DNA of 22,445 bases from Fimenecus sp045545735 (GTDB lineage Bacteria > Bacillota > Clostridia > Oscillospirales > Acutalibacteraceae): positions 1-22,445 of the forward strand of contig JAZQBM010000014.1 in NCBI GenBank assembly GCA_045545735.1, written 5' to 3'. The notes below the pieces were generated by a model. That model saw nothing but the letters and a program-made list of their open reading frames with translations, was not told the DNA's origin and made no database searches. Position numbers and translations under genes: made by a program. Numbering within the stretch: the first letter of the stretch is position 1; each line of letters starts with the position of its first letter. Shown here in pieces: positions 8,452 through 16,208 of the stretch.

Positions 8452-8470
8452 GGGCGACTGCAAATCGCCC
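8452..8470. other. Short GC hairpin between lipoprotein gene and tRNA
   Basis: GGGCGA (8452-8457) pairs with TCGCCC (8465-8470) across a 7-nt loop. On the minus strand, the direction of the flanking genes, it is followed by A-rich rather than U-rich sequence, so it is a poor intrinsic terminator. It may be a processing site or weak attenuator. The plus-strand side is T-rich but no plus-strand gene precedes it. Confidence 0.4.
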
Positions 8471-8477
8471 TATTGTT

Positions 8478-9353
8478 TTATTTTGCTATGTAATTTTTTG
8501 ACCATTCGTCGATGATTTTTGAAAATTCATCGCCTTTCATGGTTTCAAGACAGGCGGTACGATTATTGTCATAATAACCATATGTTTTGTCAAAAACATC
8601 TATTCTCTGCACAAGGAATATGTAGTCGTCAATTGTGATTGTTGCAGTTTTTCCTGCTTCGATTTTTTTGACTTCTGTGAAAAATCCTTGTGGGAATGTA
8701 CCGTCGGAAAATGCGTTGATAAGTGTGCTGTGCACTTCGGTATCTTCGCCCAACGATACAACCGCTTCTTCAATAAGAGTTCCTTCGTTGATTAAAGCCA
8801 CAACTGAATTGTATGAAGCAGTTAAAGCTGTTTTTTGTTCGGGTGTCATAGAAACACTTGTTCCGTTTTCGTCAACGTTAAAAAGGTACCCCGTTACAAA
8901 GCGAATTCCAATATAGTTTTCTTTGAAATATGCTTTGATTTCATCTTCGCTTACGTTACTGTAATAATCAGCTAGAAGTGCAGACTCATATTTTTTCGAA
9001 AGTTCAATTTTATAGATTGTCTGTTTTGAAACACCGATTTCGTTATAGTATTTTCCGTAACGATGCCAGAGATTGTTTACATAAGTGGAGAGTGCACCTT
9101 TTTGCTCTGAATCAATTGAAAGTTCACGATTTTCGAACTCTGAATTAATTGTAACATAACGCGAAATTGCAGATTTTATTGCATCTTCACTCACTTCGCC
9201 GTTTTCATCTTCGGGAAGAGTGTTTTCAAAATATGTATAGATTTCGTTGTCGATTTTCACACCATTTACTTTAACTTTAGCTGGTCCTGAACAGGAACAC
9301 AGCAAAAGTGCAAGTGTAAGGATTGCAAAAAGAAGTGAAATAACTTTTTTCAT
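8478..9353 (-). CDS. Lipoprotein, divergent PrsA/SurA-like parvulin foldase
   Basis: 291 residues. A signal peptide (MKK plus hydrophobic stretch) ends in LCSC, with Cys21 the likely lipidated residue, so the protein should sit on the outer face of the membrane. Residues ~28-145 resemble the helical SurA/PrsA N-terminal region, ending in VSEDEIKAYFKENY. Residues ~150-260 keep the spacing of a parvulin domain: a beta strand near RFVTGYLF, FPQGFFTEVKKIEAGKT, then DDYIFLVQRIDVFD. The usual catalytic residues are not clear, so it may be a chaperone without isomerase activity. The start ATG overlaps the upstream stop as ATGA and has AAAGGAGG 7 nt before it, pointing to translational coupling with the YjdF-like gene. 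Family assignment is from pattern only. Confidence 0.72.
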   Translation of the reverse strand: MKKVISLLFAILTLALLLCSCSGPAKVKVNGVKIDNEIYTYFENTLPEDENGEVSEDAIKSAISRYVTINSEFENRELSIDSEQKGALSTYVNNLWHRYGKYYNEIGVSKQTIYKIELSKKYESALLADYYSNVSEDEIKAYFKENYIGIRFVTGYLFNVDENGTSVSMTPEQKTALTASYNSVVALINEGTLIEEAVVSLGEDTEVHSTLINAFSDGTFPQGFFTEVKKIEAGKTATITIDDYIFLVQRIDVFDKTYGYYDNNRTACLETMKGDEFSKIIDEWSKNYIAK

Positions 9354-10048
9354 TGTTTTTCCTCCTTTGAATTAATGTAATCAAGGTAAAGCTTGTCCTT
9401 TAAAAGACGCTTTTCTTTTTCAAGACGGCGTTCTTCCTTGATTTTTTCTTTGTTTTTACCGATAATTCCGTTGCGTAAAAATGCTACAAAAAGCATTGTG
9501 ACTACTGCACCCACAGCACAACTGATAAAGTCAACCATTGTGTCGGTGTTGCCTTTTTGGAGTGTCATACCATAGATTTTGTCCATTGAAAATTCATATA
9601 TTTCCCAGCCGACCGCAATGCTAAGTGCAAATGCAAGGGAGAAAAGTGATGACATAGCAGGGCCTAAATCACCACGTTTGCGGTAAACGATATTTGCAAA
9701 ATCGTAACCAAACCAGGCTGAAAGCACACCTGATGCACAATGGGTTACAATATCAAAATGCTCAAAAGTTGTACGATTGTTAAGTGTTGAGCCAATGCAC
9801 ACCGCAATAAAAATGAAAAGTGTGAGCATTGTCTGAGTTGATGCTTCAACCTCGATTATAAATGATTTTTTGCCGAAAATCTGAAAAAAGTCCCAAAGGT
9901 GAGTAAAGATAATGGCAAAGATTGCTTCTAAAAACTCAACGACTGAACCGTGAAAAAGCCCGTAAACACCCCAGCATAAAATAATAATGCGGAGTGCGAG
10001 CCATAAAATTCTTTGATTTTTTGGTAAATAGCCAAAGGTTTTAGTCAT
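9350..10048 (-). CDS. YjdF/DUF2238-like multi-pass membrane protein
   Basis: 232 residues with about six hydrophobic segments, then a highly charged cytoplasmic tail (KEKIKEERRLEKEKRLLKDK region) of about 35 residues that may form a helix. FDIVTHCASGVLSAW, GWEIYEF and DTMVDFISCAVGA resemble the conserved His, WE and D..VD patterns of YjdF/DUF2238 proteins, whose function is unknown. The start is ATG at 10048, with a GGTGG ribosome site 5 nt upstream. A TTG four codons earlier has no ribosome site. The stop overlaps the lipoprotein start by 4 nt, so the pair is likely made together and may act together at the membrane. Confidence 0.65.
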   Translation of the reverse strand: MTKTFGYLPKNQRILWLALRIIILCWGVYGLFHGSVVEFLEAIFAIIFTHLWDFFQIFGKKSFIIEVEASTQTMLTLFIFIAVCIGSTLNNRTTFEHFDIVTHCASGVLSAWFGYDFANIVYRKRGDLGPAMSSLFSLAFALSIAVGWEIYEFSMDKIYGMTLQKGNTDTMVDFISCAVGAVVTMLFVAFLRNGIIGKNKEKIKEERRLEKEKRLLKDKLYLDYINSKEEKQ

Positions 10049-10077
10049 TTTAACCACCAAGTTTATATTTCAATAAG

Positions 10078-10106
10078 ATAATATCACATAAGCCTTGATT
10101 TTACAA
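10078..10106 (-). promoter_or_regulatory. Predicted promoter for the YjdF-like/lipoprotein pair
   Basis: TTGTAA (10106-10101), a 17-nt spacer, then TATTAT (10083-10078) on the minus strand. The -35 box coincides with the last codon and stop of GH13. It would give a leader of about 23 nt before the ATG at 10048. It is weaker than the other promoters here, and read-through from GH13 is also possible. Confidence 0.5.
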
Positions 10107-11963
10107 GGAAAGTATTACAAATGAGCAACCGTCAATATACACTTCGTTGTTTTCGGGGTTGTTCCCGTAAAGCGCTGTCGGATTGCTGAAATAATCGGGC
10201 AAACGGTATGAGATTGCGCGTTCGTTTCTGTTGACAATAACCATAATGTCACCGTATTCGTTATGACGGCGGTATGCAACGCACCCAAGCATTGATGAAA
10301 CGGGCGAGAACCAGCCTTTTTGGAATACGGGATTTTCACGTCTTATTCTGCCCATTGTTTTGTAAAAATCAAGCAATTCGTTGTTTTCGTTTCCCCAAGG
10401 GTAACAACCGCGATTGAAAGGGTCTTTGTAGCCTTCCATTCCCGCCTCGTCACCATAGTAAATTGAGGGGACACCCGGTAATGTGAACTGTAATGCAACG
10501 GCACACTTGAGCAACTGGACGCCCATCTGGTATTTGTCCCCTAGTGAATGGCAAGATTGCCATATACGGTCGCGATATTCACAACTTTCACCTGCAATTT
10601 TAGTGATTGCACGCTCTGTGTCGTGAGTGCCTATGTGGTTCATCATAACGTCAAGACATTGTTTCGGGTAGTTTTCAACAATTTGCATAATTGTTGACAT
10701 AAAATACTCTGCCTTACCGTTACGGCAAAAATCAATAATCGCGTTTGCAAATGGGTAGTTCATTACGGAATCGAACTGCTTGCCCAAAAGGTAACGTCTG
10801 CGACTACCGTAGCTGTGTTTTGTAGTTGCATCTTCCCATACTTCGCCCATAAGAAGTGCATCGGGTTTAGTTTCTTTAAGACGGGCACGCAATTCGTCAA
10901 TAAAAATGTCGGGGAGTTCATCGGCAACGTCTAAACGGAAACCGTCTGCACCGGCATTCAGCCATTTTTCGATAATTCCGCCTTTGCCATTAATGAAGTT
11001 GCGGTATTCTTCGCCCTCTTCAATAACTTCGGGTAAAGTTTCAAATCCCCACCAACTTTGGTATTTGTTGGGGTAGTTTGTGAATTTGTACCACTTGTAA
11101 TATGGACTTTCGGGCGAGTTGTATGCACCAAGAGTAGAGTATCTGCCTTTTTTGTTGAAATAAACGCTGTCGTCACCTGTGTGTGAGAATACTCCGTCAA
11201 GAATTATGTGTATTCCAAGTTTTTTTGCAGATTTACAAAGGTTTTTAAAATCTTTTTCTGTACCTAAACACGAGTCAATTTTGCTGTAATCGGCAGTATC
11301 ATAACGGTGATTTGAATGTGATTCAAAAATTGGGTTGAGATAAATACAACTAACGCCTAAATCTTTAAGATAAGGTAATTTTTCTTCGATTCCTTTCAAG
11401 TCACCGCCAAAAAAGTCGTTGTTTAAAACTTTGCCTTCAGCGGTCGGTCGCCATTCAGGTTCTGCACCCCAATCACTACGCATAACACGGTCTGTAGGCA
11501 CGCATTCTTTTTTACTGCCCGAATTATAAAAACGGTCGGGAAAAATCTGATAAATTATTCCGCCTTTAAGCCAATCGGGAGTAGTGAAATCCTTTTCTGC
11601 AACGGTAAGTTGCCAGTCTTTTCGTGCAAAATAATTACCTGAAAAGTCACCTATGCCGTCTTGTGTTTGTAAAATTGAACTTCTTCCATAAGATGAGAAA
11701 TAGTCGAAGTGATACCAATATAATCCTTCAGTTTCAATTGTGGTGTGAATATCCCAGATTTCAGCATCATCACCGCACATTCCTGACCAAAGCATTGAGC
11801 GTTCTTCATAAGAACCATCGTCGCGACGAAGTAAAAGCGATGCACCGCTACAACAAAATGAACGTGGAAGAACAAGACGAAGATGTATTTCTTCACCTGC
11901 TTCGATACTACCAAATTTATTTTTAAAGAATAAATCCCTTGAATTGTAAGGAATAAATCCCAT
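10101..11963 (-). CDS. GH13 neopullulanase/cyclomaltodextrinase-like alpha-glycosidase
   Basis: 620 residues with no signal peptide, so cytoplasmic. It should hydrolyse alpha-1,4 (and perhaps alpha-1,6) bonds of maltodextrins or related oligosaccharides. Residues ~1-125 form a beta-sandwich N domain, the catalytic barrel starts near IIYQIFPDRF (~136-145), and a short C domain follows. Conserved regions are DGVFSH (256-261), GFRLDVADE with nucleophile Asp345, LLMGEVW with acid/base Glu374, and HIGTHDTE with Asp448. The IYQIFPDRF start and total length fit the GH13_20-like group. The start ATG has GAGGTG 5 nt upstream and a good promoter before that. It diverges from the GH36 operon and probably belongs to the same carbohydrate-use function. 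Exact substrate is not readable. Confidence 0.92.
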   Translation of the reverse strand: MGFIPYNSRDLFFKNKFGSIEAGEEIHLRLVLPRSFCCSGASLLLRRDDGSYEERSMLWSGMCGDDAEIWDIHTTIETEGLYWYHFDYFSSYGRSSILQTQDGIGDFSGNYFARKDWQLTVAEKDFTTPDWLKGGIIYQIFPDRFYNSGSKKECVPTDRVMRSDWGAEPEWRPTAEGKVLNNDFFGGDLKGIEEKLPYLKDLGVSCIYLNPIFESHSNHRYDTADYSKIDSCLGTEKDFKNLCKSAKKLGIHIILDGVFSHTGDDSVYFNKKGRYSTLGAYNSPESPYYKWYKFTNYPNKYQSWWGFETLPEVIEEGEEYRNFINGKGGIIEKWLNAGADGFRLDVADELPDIFIDELRARLKETKPDALLMGEVWEDATTKHSYGSRRRYLLGKQFDSVMNYPFANAIIDFCRNGKAEYFMSTIMQIVENYPKQCLDVMMNHIGTHDTERAITKIAGESCEYRDRIWQSCHSLGDKYQMGVQLLKCAVALQFTLPGVPSIYYGDEAGMEGYKDPFNRGCYPWGNENNELLDFYKTMGRIRRENPVFQKGWFSPVSSMLGCVAYRRHNEYGDIMVIVNRNERAISYRLPDYFSNPTALYGNNPENNEVYIDGCSFVILSL

Positions 11964-11992
11964 AACTACACCTCAAAAATCATAATCAATAT

Positions 11993-12021
11993 ATTTTATC
12001 AAAGTTAAAGCCATAATGCAA
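11993..12021 (-). promoter_or_regulatory. Predicted promoter of GH13
   Basis: TTGCAT (12021-12016), a 17-nt spacer, then TAAAAT (11998-11993) on the minus strand. The expected leader is about 23 nt. Confidence 0.65.
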
Positions 12022-12066
12022 GAAATAAGAGAAAATATAAATTTGAGTTTATTGAAATCAATTTGT

Positions 12067-12090
12067 AATGCAGTGACCACACTTTGCATT
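12067..12090. promoter_or_regulatory. Interrupted palindrome, possible operator
   Basis: AATGCA-GTG (12067-12075) and CAC-TT-TGCATT (12080-12090) form an inverted repeat around ACCA, with a 2-nt bulge on one side. A further AATGCA at 12015-12020 overlaps the GH13 -35 box. It is placed between the two divergent promoters, as expected for a sugar-responsive operator. The binding protein is unknown. Confidence 0.45.
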
Positions 12091-12139
12091 CCGTTAGGTA
12101 AACTATAATTTGTTGAACAACTGAAAATCAACCTTCTTA

Positions 12140-12168
12140 TTGATTTTATTATTTCTATATGGTAAAAT
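12140..12168 (+). promoter_or_regulatory. Predicted promoter of the GH36 operon
   Basis: TTGATT (12140-12145), a 17-nt spacer, then TAAAAT (12163-12168). The ATG of the GH36 gene follows at 12201, with AAGGGG as ribosome site. Confidence 0.65.
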
Positions 12169-12200
12169 TAGGCTATATTAATTTATAAGGGGAATTTTGT

Positions 12201-13904
12201 ATGTGTAAATTTTATGCAGAATTAAAGCACAACGGCTCAACTGTAAGTTGCAACAGCTTTGAAAACGAATACTTTGATTTTAAGTATGACGAGAAAAAGG
12301 GTAGTATTAAAACAACTCTTACAGCTAAAAAAGACTTTGAAATGGTGAGCCTTGCTCTCAAATATGAAAAAGATTTTGATGACGACGATTTGTTCTATGC
12401 TAACGGTTATCAGGCTTGGACAACATCTCGTGAATTCTCAAAGCACGATAAATTTGACGGACTTTTTGAACCTGCAAGAATTACAAAATTTACTGCTCAT
12501 TTTGCTGGTCTTTCAGGCGACTATCACTTTGAAAAGTACGGCGAAAAAGGTAAGTTCCACGGCTATACATACTGCTATTTCCGTGAAAAAGGTGAGCGTG
12601 AAATCAAACTTTACGGTTCAAAGAGTGAACGCCAAGGCTTTACAATCTTTGACGTTGATATGAACGATGACGAGTTTAGAATTAAGAAAGACGTTGAAGG
12701 TCTTGTGCTTTCTGCAGGTCAGGAATATGAAATGTTCGATATCGCAATTATTGAGGGCGATATGGACAAAGTTATGGACAAATATTTCTTCGACTTCGTT
12801 GGCTGTAAAAAGCCTAAAATCGACCATCTTTCAGGTTACACATCATGGTATAACTATTTCCAGAATATCAACGAAGAAATTATACTTCGTGACCTTAATG
12901 GACTTGACAGAGCAAGCGAAGAAGTTAATATTTTCCAAGTTGACGACGGTTATCAGGCTGCAGTTGGTGACTGGCTTATCACAAACCACAAAAAATTCCC
13001 TCACGGTATGAAATATATCGCAGACAAAATTCATGAAAAAGGTTACAAGGCAGGTATCTGGCTTGCACCATTCTCTGCACAGGTTTCTTCAATGATTGCA
13101 AAGAAACATCCTGACTGGCTTTTAAGACACACCCGTAACGGTCAAAAGATGCTTGGTTGTCAGGGCTGGGGCGGTGCTTATACGCTTGACATTTACAATC
13201 CTGAAGTACGCGAATATATTAGAAAAGTTTTCGATACAGTTCTCAATGTATGGGGATTTGATATGGTTAAACTTGACTTCCTTTACAGTCAGTGCATTGA
13301 GCCACGCAACGGCAAAACTCGTGGTGAAATCATGTGTGATGGCGTAGATTTACTTCGTGAAGTTTGCGGTGACAAATGGATTCTCGGTTGCGGTGTGCCA
13401 CTCGGTGCTTGTATGGGTATTTTCGATGCTTGCCGTATTTCTTGCGACGTAAATAAGAACTGGAAATTTGAACTTAAAAAGAGCCTTAACATTAACTCTA
13501 TTGTTACAGGTATCAGATTTAACAATGAAATTCCATCATCACAGAACGCTATTACAAACACAATTTTCCGTAATCACCTTGACGGCAGAGCATTCTGTAA
13601 TGACCCTGATGTATTCTTCCTTCGTGACATCAATATTGGTTATAATATGGAACAGAAACTCCTTCACGGTAAAGTGAACTCAATTTGCGGTAACGTTCTT
13701 TTTGTTTCTGATAATGCAGGCGACTTTGATGATGAAAGAATTGAATACTTGAAGGACTTCTTCAAAGATAAAGATTATAAAGTAAATTTTGCAGAGTTTG
13801 AAAGTGACGATGTTATTCGTCTTGACTTTACTGAAAACGGCGTTGACAAAACATTAAGACTCAATCTTGACTCAGGCGAAAGTAATGTACGCGAATGCCT
13901 TTAA
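12201..13904 (+). CDS. GH36-type alpha-galactosidase
   Basis: 567 residues with no signal peptide. It should cleave terminal alpha-galactosyl residues from raffinose-type or galactolipid-like sugars inside the cell. Residues ~1-200 are a beta-rich N domain (ANGYQAWTT near 67-75). The catalytic barrel starts near SGYTSWYNYF and contains FQVDDGYQ (~245-252) and GIWLAPFSA. The predicted nucleophile is Asp359 in MVKLDFLY and the acid/base is Asp416 in CRISCDVN. Both fit clan GH-D. Length is shorter than the ~700-730 residues of the large bacterial GH36 enzymes, so it belongs to a compact subgroup. First gene of the operon, followed 13 nt later by the GH4 gene. Codon use looks more GC-rich and regular than in the NRPS region, suggesting strong expression (impression only, not computed). 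Confidence 0.9.
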   Translation: MCKFYAELKHNGSTVSCNSFENEYFDFKYDEKKGSIKTTLTAKKDFEMVSLALKYEKDFDDDDLFYANGYQAWTTSREFSKHDKFDGLFEPARITKFTAHFAGLSGDYHFEKYGEKGKFHGYTYCYFREKGEREIKLYGSKSERQGFTIFDVDMNDDEFRIKKDVEGLVLSAGQEYEMFDIAIIEGDMDKVMDKYFFDFVGCKKPKIDHLSGYTSWYNYFQNINEEIILRDLNGLDRASEEVNIFQVDDGYQAAVGDWLITNHKKFPHGMKYIADKIHEKGYKAGIWLAPFSAQVSSMIAKKHPDWLLRHTRNGQKMLGCQGWGGAYTLDIYNPEVREYIRKVFDTVLNVWGFDMVKLDFLYSQCIEPRNGKTRGEIMCDGVDLLREVCGDKWILGCGVPLGACMGIFDACRISCDVNKNWKFELKKSLNINSIVTGIRFNNEIPSSQNAITNTIFRNHLDGRAFCNDPDVFFLRDINIGYNMEQKLLHGKVNSICGNVLFVSDNAGDFDDERIEYLKDFFKDKDYKVNFAEFESDDVIRLDFTENGVDKTLRLNLDSGESNVRECL

Positions 13905-13917
13905 GGAGTAAAAACTT

Positions 13918-15285
13918 ATGAAACTTGCGGTTATCGGTGGTGGCGGAGTCCGTTCAATGTTTTTGGCAAAGAGTATTGCGGGCAGAGCCGAAAAGATGGG
14001 TATAACACAACTCGTCTTTATGGATAACAATGAGCAAAAGTTAAATATTTACGGTAAGATGGCGAGAGAGGTTTCTCGCCGTCTTTGTCCGTTTATGGAT
14101 TTTGTTCTTACAACAGACCCCGTTGAAGCAATTAAAGATGCAGATTATGTTATTACAACAATCCGTGCAGGCGGCGACCGTATGCGTTGCCGTGATGAGC
14201 GAATTGCTCTTGATATGGGGATTTTAGGACAAGAAACAACAGGAGCAGCAGGATTTTCGTTTGCTATGCGTAGTATTCCTGCACTTAAAGAGTATTGCGA
14301 GTTAGTAAAAAAATATGCAAAGCCTAATGCAATGGTGTTTAATTTTACAAATCCCGCAGGGGTTGTGTCGCAGACACTTCGTGATATGGGTTATGATTTT
14401 ACTTATGGTATCTGCGATGCCCCAAGCGGAATGTTAAGACGATTTGAAGAATTGTATGGATACCCCGAAAATCATCTGGACGCTCTTTGTTATGGACTTA
14501 ATCATTTGTCATTCTTTAAGTATATCAAGGCAGACAAAGTTGATATTACAAGTAAGATTGTAAGTGATGACGAGGCTTATAGAAATACAGATTTGCGTTA
14601 TTTTGACAAAGAGTTTTTAATGCAAAAGCAGTATGTACCCAACGAATATATGTATTATTTCTACAACCGTGAAAAAGCGGTTGAAAATATACTCAAAGCA
14701 CCTATGACTCGCGGTGAACAGATTGCAGATATAAATGAAAAAATGACAGAAGAACTGTCACACATTGATATTGAAAACAATTTCGAGAAAGCCCTTGAAA
14801 TTTTTGAGTGTTACTATGGGCTTCGCGAAAATTCATATATGGCAAGTGAAACGGGTAATAAGAGAGAAAGCAAGTGGCATTTTGATATGTACGCTCCCGA
14901 TGACGGCGGTTATGCGGGCGTAGCACTTGGAATTATTGATGCTAAAAATATGGAAAGCAAGAAAAAAATAATTGCTTGCGTGCCAAATACAAACAACGCT
15001 ATCGACTTTTTAGATGAAACTGACACGGTCGAGATTTCTTGTGAGATTATCGACGGAAAAGTTACTCCGATTAAAATCGGTAACGTGCCTTTTGAGAACA
15101 AAGAAATTATCACAAGAGTAAAGGCTTATGAGCGTCTTGCGTCAAAGGCGATTATAAATTGTGACCGTGAATCAGCGGTTGATTGTTTATATTTGCATCC
15201 GCTTGTAGCATCATATTCACTTGCGGAAAAATTAGTTGACCAGTATATTGAACTGAACAAAGATTTTACGGGAGAATGGAAATGA
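13918..15285 (+). CDS. GH4 family NAD+- and metal-dependent (phospho)glycosidase
   Basis: 455 residues. GH4 enzymes cleave glycosides through oxidation at C3 with NAD+ and a divalent metal, usually Mn2+. An N-terminal Rossmann motif VIGGGGVRS (~5-13) binds NAD. GQETTGAAGFSFAMR (~104-118) and NFTNPAG (142-148) are family signatures. Metal ligands are expected at Cys166 (ICDAPSG) and His196 (GLNHLSF). Family members with CDMP at this site are 6-phospho-alpha-glucosidases, while CN(V/I)P marks 6-phospho-beta-glucosidases. Here CDAP is nearest to the first, so an alpha-linked 6-phospho substrate is possible but not proven. AAGGAG lies 8 nt before the ATG. It overlaps the kinase gene as ATGA. If the substrate is phosphorylated, the importer must be elsewhere, since no PTS gene is present. 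Confidence 0.9.
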   Translation: MKLAVIGGGGVRSMFLAKSIAGRAEKMGITQLVFMDNNEQKLNIYGKMAREVSRRLCPFMDFVLTTDPVEAIKDADYVITTIRAGGDRMRCRDERIALDMGILGQETTGAAGFSFAMRSIPALKEYCELVKKYAKPNAMVFNFTNPAGVVSQTLRDMGYDFTYGICDAPSGMLRRFEELYGYPENHLDALCYGLNHLSFFKYIKADKVDITSKIVSDDEAYRNTDLRYFDKEFLMQKQYVPNEYMYYFYNREKAVENILKAPMTRGEQIADINEKMTEELSHIDIENNFEKALEIFECYYGLRENSYMASETGNKRESKWHFDMYAPDDGGYAGVALGIIDAKNMESKKKIIACVPNTNNAIDFLDETDTVEISCEIIDGKVTPIKIGNVPFENKEIITRVKAYERLASKAIINCDRESAVDCLYLHPLVASYSLAEKLVDQYIELNKDFTGEWK

Positions 15286-16208
15286 GTTTTGTAGCAGCTT
15301 TTGGAAAACTGAATGTAGATTTGCTTTATTCAGGTATGCCACGAATTCCCAACGAGGGCGAAGAAATCTACTGTAAAGATTTCAAGGTTTGTCTTGGTGG
15401 TGGACTCCCTGCAACTATGATTAACTGTTCAAGACTTGGTATTCCTGCGAAAATCGGCACATTTTTGGGTGACGATATGTTCTCGCAGTTTGCAAAATCT
15501 GAACTCGACAAAAACGGAACAGAATACGAAATTTTTGAAAGTAATAATTATCCACTGAATGTAACTTCTGCAATTATTACTGACCATGACCGTACTTTCG
15601 TATCTTACGGCGGAACAGAAGAATATTCTGATGAAAGGCTTGAAAAAATCTATAACTGCCTTAAAGGTGCTAAAATTGTTGGTATGCAAGAGGCTATTTT
15701 GCCCGTTTATAAACAACTTAAAAAAGACGGTACAATTTTAGTGCTTGATACGGGTTATAGCGAAGATATGTCTATTGAAAAGTATAAAGATTATCTTGAA
15801 ATTGCTGATTATTATACCCCAAACATTGATGAAACTGAAAAAATGACGGGTACAAGAGAACCACAAAAAGCTCTTGATATTCTTCGCAACTACTTTGAAA
15901 AGCCAATCGTAAAACTTGGCAAATTCGGTTGTGCAGGGTATGACGGTGACTATTTTACGGTAGATAACATTGACGAATTTAAGTGCGTTGACGCCACAGG
16001 TGCGGGGGATGCGTTTCTTGCAGGATTTATTTACGGACTTTATAATGATTTTGATTTTAGAAAGTGCATTTTAGCAGGTAACATTACAGGCGGCAAATGT
16101 GTTACGGGTGTTGGTTGTTTGACGGAATATGTAACAGAAGAACAAATTGGGGAATATCTTAAAAAGTATCAAGGATTAATAAGGCGAAAAAATGAACAAC
16201 AAAATTGA
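15282..16208 (+). CDS. PfkB family carbohydrate kinase
   Basis: 308 residues. Ribokinase-like enzyme that transfers phosphate from ATP to a sugar, sugar phosphate or nucleoside. Motifs are the N-terminal GGGLPATMINCSRLG (~39-53) and the C-terminal signature DATGAGDAFLAGF with catalytic Asp243. I chose ATG 15282 because GGGAG lies 7 nt upstream. The ATG two codons earlier is only 1 nt from that site. The start overlaps the GH4 stop as ATGA, so the two proteins are probably made in step, and the kinase may act on a sugar freed by GH4 or GH36. Fructokinase, tagatose/fructose-phosphate kinase and ribokinase are all possible. The last 17 nt overlap the MATE gene. Confidence 0.85.
   Translation: MSFVAAFGKLNVDLLYSGMPRIPNEGEEIYCKDFKVCLGGGLPATMINCSRLGIPAKIGTFLGDDMFSQFAKSELDKNGTEYEIFESNNYPLNVTSAIITDHDRTFVSYGGTEEYSDERLEKIYNCLKGAKIVGMQEAILPVYKQLKKDGTILVLDTGYSEDMSIEKYKDYLEIADYYTPNIDETEKMTGTREPQKALDILRNYFEKPIVKLGKFGCAGYDGDYFTVDNIDEFKCVDATGAGDAFLAGFIYGLYNDFDFRKCILAGNITGGKCVTGVGCLTEYVTEEQIGEYLKKYQGLIRRKNEQQN

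Larger units (their letters stand above)
11964..12200. promoter_or_regulatory. Divergent control region between GH13 and GH36 operons
   Basis: A 237-nt AT-rich spacer with no gene. It carries a promoter for each side (listed separately) and an interrupted palindrome in the middle at 12067-12090. Confidence 0.7.

Noticed and set aside
10049..10060. TTG start at 10060 for the YjdF-like gene
   Set aside because: No ribosome site before it. GGTGG precedes the ATG at 10048.
15276..15281. ATG at 15276 for the PfkB kinase
   Set aside because: Only 1 nt after GGGAG, too close. The next ATG is spaced correctly and forms an ATGA overlap.
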